This document shows positions 1 to 6,684 of a DNA stretch of 12,054 nucleotides, in pieces (positions within the stretch are counted from its first letter, which is position 1; each line of letters starts with the position of its first letter). Below the pieces are notes generated by a model that saw nothing but the letters and a program-made list of their open reading frames with translations, had not been told where the DNA came from and ran no database searches. The position numbers and the translations under genes were made by a program. This DNA is from Tetmemena sp. SeJ-2015 (lineage: Eukaryota; Ciliophora; Spirotrichea; Sporadotrichida; Oxytrichidae). The stretch is taken from the NCBI GenBank assembly GCA_027382625.1, contig JAJKFJ010012741.1:1-12054 (forward strand), read 5' to 3'.

Positions 1-355
1 GTGCTAGTGTGAATGGGATTACCTTGATGAGTTGCTCGTTGATCTCGTGGCTCCAGTAGTGGCCCTTCTTGACGTTGAAGTACTTGAAGTTGAGGGAGCC
101 GTCCTCGAAGTAGATGTTCTTGTTGACCTCGATGAAACTCTGGCGCATGCGGAGGATGTAGTCTCTCTTCTTGTCGTCCAGCTCGTTGAAGGCGCTTCCC
201 ACGCGCTGGTTCACAGTCTTGGGGAGCAAATGCTGCTGTGCCTGCAGTCTGGATGCTGCAGTTGAAGTGTTGATCTGAGTGCTTCCGGAATTCACTCACT
301 CCTAAATGAGTGATTATATAACTACTTCTTTAATTTGATTGGCGGTGTTCGACAT
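1..355 (-). CDS. Unknown protein, 5' part, runs off the left edge
   Basis: Not recognised. Reading from position 355 leftwards, a short first coding piece (MSNTANQIKE, 355-326) is followed by an in-frame TGA, so something must be removed before the long second piece. If 325-275 is taken as an intron, the frame continues 274-23 as 84 residues beginning INTSTAASRLQ. It includes a hydrophilic stretch with FNELDDKKRDYILRM and an aromatic-rich stretch (NLNFKYFNVKKGHYW-like). At position 22 a GT (GTAATC) could open another intron, or the frame may simply read through to base 1; both are open. The second piece is markedly GC-rich and uses C/G at most third codon positions, unlike its neighbours, which in ciliates often goes with high expression. 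It is divergent from ABT1 with 251 bp between starts. Function is unknown. Confidence 0.7.
275..325 (-). other. Probable intron (alternatively part of an IES) in the leftmost gene
   Basis: GTAGTT at 325-320 and CTCAG ending at 275 give a 51-bp GT-AG intron that removes the in-frame TGA and keeps phase 0. An alternative is an IES bounded by the 5-bp direct repeat GTGTT (plus strand, 267-271 and 345-349). Its 78-bp unit is also a multiple of three, and its removal would join MSNT directly to STAASR. The segment is only moderately AT-rich, so composition does not decide between them. Some removal is certain if this gene is real. Confidence 0.55.
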
Positions 356-606
356 TTGCAATAAATTAATAAATAAACTTTGAATTATAAAATCACAGTG
401 TGAGTTATCATCACAGGGCTAAGCAAAATTAAAACGAGAGAAGATCGATAAGCGAATCTGTGTTTATCTATGCTTATTGTTGAATTTGAATTCGAATTTT
501 ATAAATCCTCTATCAAAATTATGTTCTCAATTTTGTAGAGTGGAGGAATTATTCTGGGTAAAGAGGCGTGTATTAATTATAATAATCGAGCAAGGTAATA
601 GCAATA
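356..606. promoter_or_regulatory. Divergent intergenic region, shared promoter space
   Basis: This 251-bp AT-rich stretch lies between two divergent starts, the unknown gene at 355 (-) and ABT1 at 607 (+), so it should contain both promoters and 5' leaders. No TATA-like or other element stands out enough to name. Several AATT/TTTATA stretches occur but are expected at this composition. Confidence 0.5.
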
Positions 607-1706
607 ATGGGAAAGAACAATAAACTATCGAGCAAAAAGCAGAGTGTCAAAAAATCAACAGCCTCAGAAGAAAAAGAAGACGCTTCAATAATAGAACCCA
701 CTCAAACTAAAAGGACTCTGTGGCTTGAATCAGACCCTAGATTCGCAAGGAAATTTTCTAGTGAGGTTGAAGATGATCAAGTAGAATAAAAACAAGATCA
801 GTCCTCTGGAGAAGAAGAAGATGAAGTTAATGATGAGATAGTTGCACAAGAGGGAGGAGATACTTATAAATCGTGTATTTCTTTCTTTAAATATTTTTAC
901 TGATGAAGAGAAGAGCCAGGAATCTTAGGAGGATGAATCCATGGATGAAGGTGAAGATGAAGAGCACCAGAGAGTCAGGCAGCTAAAGAGAAATGAGAGA
1001 ATAGAGAAGGCACTAGAAGAAAGCTAGCTGAAAGCAAATGAAAGAGGCGTGTGCTACCTGCCTCGAGTGCCCCCCTTCATGAACCCAGTAAGTTTGAGGA
1101 AAATTCTCTCGCAAAGATTTTAAATCGAGAGGATCTACCTTGAGCCAGAGCGTAAGTTAAATTTATCTTGATTTAATGAAATGTTTAGCTACTCACATTA
1201 CCAAGCAGCGCAGGAAGTAAGGAGGTAATCACAAAGTAAAGTACATGGAAGGCTGGGTCGAGTTCGTCCACAAATCTGAGGCTAAGCTAGCAGCTCTGGC
1301 TTTGAACGGGACTTCAGTGGGAGGAAAGAAGCGCCACAACATGTTTAGAGATGACTTGTGGACTGTAAAGTATCTGCCCAAGTTCAAGTGGCAAAACCTG
1401 ACTGAGAAGCTTGCCTACGATTAGAAGGTGAGAGAGTAGCGCCTCAAGGCACAAAGCAATCAAGCACGCAAGGAAATTGGCTTCTATCTTGAGAAAGTGG
1501 ACCTAAAGAAGAAGCTAGATAAGATGGAGGAAAAGAAGAGTGGCAAGCTAGCGAAGATAGAAGCAGCAGAAGAGGAGGCAGAAGAAAGCGAGTAAGATGG
1601 GGAGGTATTGGGGCACGAGAAAAAGAAGAAGAAGAATTTGATGAAGATGATGAAGTACAATCAGAGGAAGAGGAGAGAGTTCTAACAGAGGACACCTGTG
1701 TTTTGA
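607..1706 (+). CDS. ABT1: ABT1/ESF2-family ribosome biogenesis factor (RRM)
   Basis: ABT1 (animals)/Esf2 (yeast) is a nucleolar RRM protein of the small-subunit processome that helps early 18S pre-rRNA processing. The ATG at 607 starts a Lys/Ser- then Glu/Asp-rich N-terminus. Removing 37 bp at about 861-897 and a 37-bp intron at 1152-1188 gives 341 residues ending at TGA 1704-1706. Family landmarks in order: RGVCYLPRVPP (from residue about 134), SLRKILSQRFQIERIYLEPE, YMEGWVEF (about 189-195), the HNMFRDDLW plus KYLPKFKW block, then an EIGFYLEKVD helix and a basic tail containing REFQQR. In-frame TAG/TAA fall at Gln-compatible sites (for example AYD-Q-KVRE-Q-RLKAQ), supporting the ciliate code. 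Identity rests on recalled family motifs but the match is extensive. It converges on the CRAL-TRIO gene, 184 bp away. Confidence 0.92.
861..901 (+). other. Probable IES in ABT1, pointer TACT
   Basis: TACT occurs at 861-864 and 898-901. Deleting one copy plus the intervening DNA (37 bp, strongly AT-rich) joins EGGDT to DEEKSQ and restores the ABT1 frame. Without removal the frame hits TGA at 901-903. Alternatives that also restore frame: a GT-AG intron at 875-908, or an IES with pointer TGATGA (831-836/901-906, 70 bp). The TACT solution is preferred because its borders coincide with the AT-rich block and it leaves a smooth acidic protein stretch. Confidence 0.6.
1152..1188 (+). other. Spliceosomal intron in ABT1 (37 bp)
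   Basis: It begins GTAAGT and ends TTTAG, is AT-rich, and sits in phase 1. Splicing joins the RIYLEPE strand of the RRM to THITKQRRKQGG and then to YMEGWVEF, as the family predicts. The nearby AGC repeat would give the wrong frame if this were an IES, so an intron is the better reading. Confidence 0.88.
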
Positions 1707-1890
1707 GAGCAGATATCGAGAGTAACATTGCTCAACCTTAATTAAGAAGAAATTATTCGAAGCTTGACTTAGTTACTTACTTTCCATAAGCTGAAGTGAC
1801 AAAGTTAGCTTAGAAATAAAGAGTCATAGATATCATATCAAATCAGAAGAGTCTATTTTTAGCTACACAAATAAGTTCTAAAATTATCCC
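1707..1890. other. Convergent intergenic region (3' ends)
   Basis: An AT-rich spacer of 184 bp between the TGA of ABT1 (+) and the TGA of the CRAL-TRIO gene (-). It should hold both 3' UTRs. No telomere-like repeat or hairpin was seen. A TGA-free plus-strand frame crosses it but is treated as chance. Confidence 0.5.
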
Positions 1891-3529
1891 TCAAGAGCTG
1901 GCGATGTGATGCGAATCCTAAGTCACAGACAAGCTATTACCACTCCTCTTATTAGAAAATATGTTGCTCTTCCTTTCTCTCATACTCCCATTTAGACTGT
2001 ACCTATAAGACTCCTCAATATATTCGATCAAAGAGTTCTTTCTTAGATGGATCTATGCAGTCAGCTGTGGATCGAAACTCGTGCTTACATAATCTGATTT
2101 CTTTGTTTTAGTACCTGATTTTAATAGGGGATGCTGTTATTACTTAATATTTCTGGTCAGTTGGTGGTGCGAGTTGAAAGTCATATACCTCCAGTCATTA
2201 TTATTATTACTGTGGAAACTTATCGGAGACTTGGGAGATCGCAAAGTCTCGCACTTAATTAATCATATCAGGTTGTATTGCTAATAGACCTGCTGCTACT
2301 GCTATGTTTGACTTTACTCTTTGATTGGGTAGGTTGCAGTAAACTCATCAAGCAAGTAAACTTTCTTTAATGATTAGGAATCTATAATCATGATATGAAG
2401 ATAAGCGAAAGTGTTTAGCTTGCTATCTATTTTTAGTTCAGGAAATCTAGTCCGCCCTTTTTCTTCAAGTCCTTCAGAAGACTCTAATTCTCTGACTCAT
2501 CATTTGAACTCTCTTAAATTTCTTTATTTAGATAATGTAATGATTGTTACTCTCTTGCTTAGATTCCTCTGCTCCGCTCTCACCTTGTCTCTCCTCTAGC
2601 CTTAAGTGTAGATCAAATTGTGTCTGCAACTAGCCTCCATAGGCTTTTAGGAGCTAGCTGGGGTCAAAGAATCGCTGAGTCAGAGTGGTTGAAAAATTAT
2701 CGTCAAAGAGCAAGGCTCTTCTCTTAAGCAGGCGCTGCTCAAACTTTTGCTTGACCTTTAGGGTGATATTCTGCTGAGCGATTCGCACCACATATATCTT
2801 GTTCATCCTATTTGGATAGTGGTTCATCATCAAGTCCTCTATCATTTAATACAATAAGTAAAGTAAAATTCAAGAATATCATTTCCAGGACGTCCAGTCT
2901 GAATTCTTGATGCTCTAGGTCGTAGACTATGGATATTCTCTCACTCAGGTCGTGGCCCGTTACAAGTGCAGGCAAAATATTCTCCAAAACATAAACCAGG
3001 TAGAGCCTTATCTAGTTGATGGTAATGATAGGACTGTGGAAATAAGAGCCACCTCCATCTTTAGCATTTGGTTTTATATATATGCAGAGGCACATATCTA
3101 TATCAGAACCGGCAAGAATGATTTGCTGAGCTTTGAATATTCGAACTATCTCACTTTGACTTATTGGGAAAGTCAGATTTCTCCATTCAATATCTTACTC
3201 CATTCATATATAATGAGTTTTTTGTTTTTGTCTCTTTTATATCAGCTAGTATCTTCTTGCAGGCAATCTGTGGATTCCAGGCAGAAGCATTTAGGAATCT
3301 CCTAACTTCAGCAAAATCATATCTGGATACAGAGCTGCTCTTATAATTCAACCCATTTTCCTTTAGCTCTCTTTGAAGCGACTGCAGGGTCTTAATTACC
3401 AGCTACTGTCCTTATTTGCTATGGAAGTTTTACTTGAAAACTGCTCTCACTTTCTTGCTTTGTCTTTTCAAGTTTTGCGTCTTTAGAGTCTGGTTCATTC
3501 TTTGCAGCGAGTCTTGATCTGAGCTTATA

Positions 3530-3565
<36 letters not shown>

Positions 3566-4198
3566 TAGTAAGTTATTATCGCTATCTTTCTTTTTCTCTC
3601 TTTTATTATAAAATTTCATGATGAGCTCTTATCTCGACTGGCTTTGCGAAGGATCTCATTCATTGGGGATTGGGAGTGACCACCCCTGCTTTGGGGAGTT
3701 CGCTAGGAGCCTCTGTGCTTACGCTAGTGCCCGCTCGAGAACCCTTGCAGCATGCTGTGCGAAGACTCTACCCTGCTTATGCGATTACTCTTATTCGATG
3801 AACCTCCTCCCTAGCCTGAAGTCCCTCCTACTGCAGCTCTCTTAAAATATTGTCCATCTTATTATAATAAGTTGAAAAGCTTGGTCATGGATGAGTTTGA
3901 GTTTGTGACGTTCCTTGTGCTATCGCTCCTTGCGCATGAGTTTGTTCATAGTGAACTCCTTGCTCTCTATGCTGCTGATGAGCGAGCTTGAGCTGGAGGC
4001 ATGCGAGTGCATCATCCCAAGTCCTTGGAAGTAAGCATTTGGCTTTTGACTGTCCAGCTCCTCGGCGTCTCCCTCAAAGTCAGCACAAATAATTGAGTCT
4101 ATGATGATCATATGTTTATGTAGAAAGTACTGGTCTATGTCCTTGCGTTGGTTGAGCTCGTCTTTGCGCGCCTCATTGGAGCAGCAGTTATTGCCCAT
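1891..4198 (-). CDS. CRAL-TRIO (Sec14-like) lipid-binding protein with N-terminal acyl anchor, interrupted by about seven IESs
   Basis: CRAL-TRIO/Sec14 proteins bind and transfer phosphoinositides or other lipids at membranes. The ATG at 4198 gives MGNNCC, a Gly-2 plus Cys-5/6 arrangement typical of N-myristoylated and palmitoylated proteins. After removing seven pointer-bounded insertions (343 bp in all) the span encodes 654 residues with stop TGA 1893-1891. Order: Ser-rich/basic N-terminal 180 residues; CRAL-TRIO N-terminal helix (VRRFLNASAWNP, about 250-261, then ADIEWR, about 270-275); lipid-binding domain about 300-446 with ISIVYDLE (about 357-363), MMNHYPNRMNKIYVV (about 380-394) and the closing DPSQLLKAYGG; then a Ser/Asn/Gln-rich C-terminal tail. 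The 2308-bp span minus 343 is an exact multiple of three. Gln is often TAA/TAG. The least certain parts are the joints near 3840-3880 and 2380-2430. Ligand is unknown. Confidence 0.85.
2256..2285 (-). other. IES in CRAL-TRIO gene, pointer TAAT, 26-bp unit
   Basis: TAAT (plus strand) lies at 2256-2259 and 2282-2285. The reading frame upstream ends in TGA (2270-2268) while the frame downstream is long and clearly coding (ETLRSPKSPISFHS). Deleting the 26-bp unit joins SSSSRSI to KCETLRSP in one frame. A 4-bp pointer is short, so the exact border could differ by a few bases, but a shift of this size is required. Confidence 0.7.
2380..2430 (-). other. Possible IES in CRAL-TRIO gene, pointer ATCTAT, 45-bp unit
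   Basis: ATCTAT (plus) lies at 2380-2385 and 2425-2430. The 45-bp unit removes an in-frame TGA (2390-2388) and keeps the frame, joining GGLDFLNQKQ to IPNHQRKF. The whole neighbourhood is AT-rich, so the true IES may be larger or have other borders. It is the least certain of the seven; if wrong, the protein would end at 2388. Confidence 0.5.
2508..2556 (-). other. IES in CRAL-TRIO gene, pointer ACTCTCTT, 41-bp unit
   Basis: The 8-bp direct repeat ACTCTCTT (plus) lies at 2508-2515 and 2549-2556, with an AT-rich body between. Deleting one copy plus the body joins EESKQES to SNDESENQ in one frame; without removal the frame shifts and stops. No GT-AG intron fits. The long perfect pointer makes this one of the clearest cases. 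Confidence 0.88.
2840..2884 (-). other. IES in CRAL-TRIO gene, pointer TATCATTT, 37-bp unit
   Basis: The 8-bp direct repeat TATCATTT (plus) lies at 2840-2847 and 2877-2884. The body is almost all A/T. Deletion joins FRLDVLEM to IEDLMMNHYP inside the CRAL-TRIO domain, exactly where the family has a continuous helix leading into the YP motif. No GT-AG intron restores this frame. This is the clearest IES in the window. Confidence 0.93.
3190..3243 (-). other. IES in CRAL-TRIO gene, pointer ATATC, 49-bp unit
   Basis: ATATC (plus) lies at 3190-3194 and 3239-3243. The retained frame hits TGA, and the only GT in the interval gives the wrong phase for splicing. Deleting the 49-bp unit joins ACKKILAD to IEWRNLTF, reproducing the family's helix that ends in (E/D)WR. 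The body is AT-rich. Confidence 0.9.
3520..3627 (-). other. IES in CRAL-TRIO gene, pointer TGAGCT, 102-bp unit, contains a microsatellite
   Basis: TGAGCT (plus) lies at 3520-3525 and 3622-3627. The 102-bp unit is a multiple of three and holds an in-frame TGA plus a (TAAG)n tract. Deleting it joins ILRKASRDKS to SDQDSLQRM in one frame. The largest IES here. An intron from a GT near 3637 to AG near 3515 is a weaker alternative because its donor is poor. Confidence 0.82.
3531..3574 (+). repeat. (TAAG)n tetranucleotide microsatellite
   Basis: About eight to nine perfect tandem copies of the 4-bp unit TAAG (read AAGT/GTAA by phase) at 3531-3565, followed by a slightly degenerate copy to 3574. It lies wholly inside the 102-bp IES, where length variation would not affect the somatic protein. 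Confidence 0.95.
3835..3881 (-). other. IES in CRAL-TRIO gene, pointer AGCT, 43-bp unit
   Basis: AGCT lies at 3835-3838 and 3878-3881, bounding a 39-bp block that is far more AT-rich than the coding sequence on either side. Deleting 43 bp shifts the MGNNCC frame (ending KLKLIHDQA) into the frame AVGGTSGQGGGSS that runs on to the CRAL-TRIO part. Pointers TTTT (31 bp) or CAA (22 bp) in the same block give the same net shift, so presence is firmer than the exact borders. Confidence 0.72.
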
Positions 4199-4561
4199 TT
4201 AATGTTTATATTAAGCTAAAGGCACACTCGCTCGCTCTAAATTAATCTGAGGTTTCAAATATGCTGCTAATCAGGATATTAATCATATCAATCAAAACAT
4301 TCAAAATAATTAAAAGGTTCAAATAATTGTTCTGCTTATTCTTTTGATAGCTTCACATTTTAAATACTCATTATCATTAACCCGTTAATTCAATAATAAT
4401 CATTCAATTTAAATAATCCATTCATTTATTCACTAAGTCTTCTTCTATTTTTATTGTATAGTTGATATTGTTGAATTAGGTTATAACTTTGAAATCTTAA
4501 AGAATAAATAAAATCTATTATAATTTGGTTATGGAAATATTTTTTATATAACTCACACACA
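4199..4561. other. AT-rich spacer between the IES-rich and IES-free halves
   Basis: These 363 bp separate the start of the CRAL-TRIO gene from the stop of the first zinc-finger gene (both minus strand). They should include the CRAL-TRIO promoter and 5' UTR and the 3' UTR of the zinc-finger gene. No coding frame, telomeric repeat or recognisable element was found; scattered TTCAAAT/AATAAT words fit the base composition. Confidence 0.6.
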
Positions 4562-6526
4562 TCAATGAAGTTTCCTCATCTTTTATTAGTAAAAATGCAT
4601 TTCCTCGTGCAAAGCTAGTTCCCTTATTCTAATTTTCTCAATTGCCTCCATGTCCTCTCTTTTTCTCTTAGCCAGACGTATCTTAAATAAAATCTTCTCC
4701 CTCTCCAATATGTACCTCCGCTTTGATAGCCTCGCCCTCTCATCTAAATCTTCTTCATTTTCATTGTCAACAATTTGATTAAATTCATTTTCATTTTAAT
4801 CTTGGTCTTCAAGATAATATTTTTAAAAATTGTTGCTTTTGTTGTTATTATCTTAAGAGTAATAATTTTAAGAGGCATGGCCTTAAGCCATGTATGCATA
4901 GCCAGACTCTGGATTTAAAAAGCTACTCACTTGTGATTTTGATTATTTATCCTCGATTAAGTATTGCAGTTGCTGCAAGCCTTCAGGGCTCAAGTGGTTT
5001 ATCATATCTTTGAAAGATTATCTCTCAAGATAGTGAGGGTCCTTCCTCCATTCCTAAATCTGCTTCTCGTTTAGTCCCACCTCACTTTTATGTTTGGAGC
5101 TTGATTAGCTGAAAACACTTTAATTTTAATTCAGTAGGGCTGGCTAAGGGATGGCTATACCCTCTATCTTAACTATAGACAGTTAATTATTAGAATTCTC
5201 TAAAGAAGATGCTGCCTAGTTTGCTATTTATGAATTCTACTGCTATGAAATATGCTGATCACAGCCTTCTTTTTACTCTCTGTATAGTTAATCTGATTAT
5301 TTAATTTTAGAAATTGATTGATATTGGTGCTGATTATTTTTGTTTTCATTGTACAATTACTAATCCATCTAACTCTGGCATTATTCTTCAGATTCTGTCT
5401 ACTCTTTATTATTATCTATAGATAATTGGTGTAAATTGTACCTAAGATTCTTATCTTAGACTTATGATTGACAGGGCTGTTATTTTTGCTATAGCGATTG
5501 ATATAATTATTATTGCTATTATAGTTACTGTTGTTATTATTGCTATTGTTATTGATTTAAAAATCTTCTCCTCTATAGATCACTATCTTACTTCTCCATT
5601 TCTCTAAATAGGTTAGTATCCTTATTATTGGAATATTATATCTTTTCGGCATCTTCTATTTACTTTGAATTTCCAAGTTCTGCTTGTTACTAACTAACTG
5701 GTTCTACAATTTTAGAAATTGTGAAGACACTCTTCTACTTCTAAGGCAAAAGTGGCTCACTAAACTTAACATACTGGTTAGATTAAAAGCTTATCAACGG
5801 ATTCTAAGAAGAAGCTTCCTACCTATTTTTGAAATTAGGGTTCAGATTTTACAAAGACAGCTATTCTTCCATTTTCACTTCTTCTACTTCTTCTTCTTCA
5901 TTTTCTTCATCGTCAACATTTTCTACTTCAACTGATTGACTATTGAAGATATAATCCTCATCACTCCCCATAAGGAGTTTCTTCGCACCTTTTCTATACT
6001 TCTTTCTCTCCTGCGATAAAGCTGGTTGCTGTTTAGGCTTTCTTCCTCTCTTGCGAACTGGGAGGCCGTCCTAAAAAATATTTTGATTGTCCTCCCTGTT
6101 CCTCCCAATAGTGAAGTCTCTCCCTCGCCTAATTTTCTTGAAATTACCGTCAGAGCGTCGTTACAACTTCTCAGTGTGCTCACTTCTCAAATGATCTCTA
6201 ATATATTAAAGATAGGGGAAGCTGCTCTCGCAATAACAGCAGTGATAAGTGGATAGCTTATTAACACTCTTAGCAACATTATTTCTGCCTTATTGGAGAG
6301 GCTGATAATTTTCAGCTGGGGGATTTTCCTAATTGAGCATGGAGCATTTGGAATTGTTTGGAGGGATATTTATGTGCGATTAAGCGGATTAATCTTAATT
6401 TTCGTCGTTGAGAGGAAGTTATTGATACTTCTACTGCTTCTTTAATGTTTTTTTACTATATTATTTTAATAACGATTTCCTGTTTTGATGAATGAAAGGG
6501 GTGATCGATGTACTTCTCAGTTTCAT
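4562..6526 (-). CDS. C2H2 zinc-finger protein with AT-hook and polyglutamine (zinc-finger gene 1)
   Basis: A single uninterrupted frame of 654 residues from ATG 6526 to TGA 4564-4562 once TAA/TAG are read as Gln (more than 40 such codons); no intron or IES is needed. One C2H2 finger spans residues about 96-117 (C-x2-C-x12-H-x4-H, HCCYCESSF to DHLRSEH). A basic stretch contains an AT-hook core at about 159-164 (KRGRKP), followed by a Glu/Asp-rich run near 197-218 and an almost pure polyQ tract near 325-343. The C-terminal 65 residues or so are Lys/Arg/Glu-rich and helical (YILEREKILFKIRLAKRKR), likely a coiled coil. This points to a nuclear DNA-binding protein; target and role are unknown. First of three same-strand genes, 158 bp downstream of gene 2. 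Confidence 0.9.
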
Positions 6527-6684
6527 TTTAAAAGGGAGGGGGGTTAAATATTTTTAAACTTCTTAAAATTAAACCTATCCATTTACATATAAATGATAAT
6601 TAAATATTTAAAATCATTATCTCATCATATTCATGCAATAATAGCTTGAATTCCTTACCATTCTCAAATAAATAAATAATAATT
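6527..6684. other. Short spacer between zinc-finger genes 1 and 2
   Basis: 158 bp, very AT-rich except for a G-run (GGGAGGGGGG, 6535-6544) just upstream of the gene 1 start. It must serve as the 3' end of gene 2 and the promoter of gene 1. No telomere-like repeat was seen. Confidence 0.5.

Noticed and set aside
32..265. Plus-strand 77-residue frame rich in Val/Leu
   Set aside because: It is the opposite strand of the GC-rich unknown gene; its composition is an artefact of that gene's codon bias.
1444..1728. Minus-strand Ser/Leu-rich 94-residue frame
   Set aside because: It is the complement of the Lys/Glu-rich ABT1 tail, which has clear family motifs on the plus strand.
2952..3346. Plus-strand frames of 117 and 60 residues
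   Set aside because: They lie opposite the CRAL-TRIO domain and cross an IES; no protein-like features.
3618..3845. Plus-strand 75-residue frame, Cys/Leu/Ser-rich
   Set aside because: It is opposite the CRAL-TRIO gene's basic N-terminal region; the minus strand continues into a recognisable domain after IES removal.
3660..3858. Alternative minus-strand frame starting MDNILRELQQEG and ending TGA 3662-3660
   Set aside because: It is protein-like and could be reached through a TATT-bounded 20-bp deletion, but it ends before the CRAL-TRIO part, whereas the other frame joins to it through the TGAGCT pointer.
4876..4892. Perfect inverted repeat CATGGC-CTTAA-GCCATG
   Set aside because: It lies inside the coding frame of zinc-finger gene 1 and is short enough to be chance; no terminator or regulatory role is implied.
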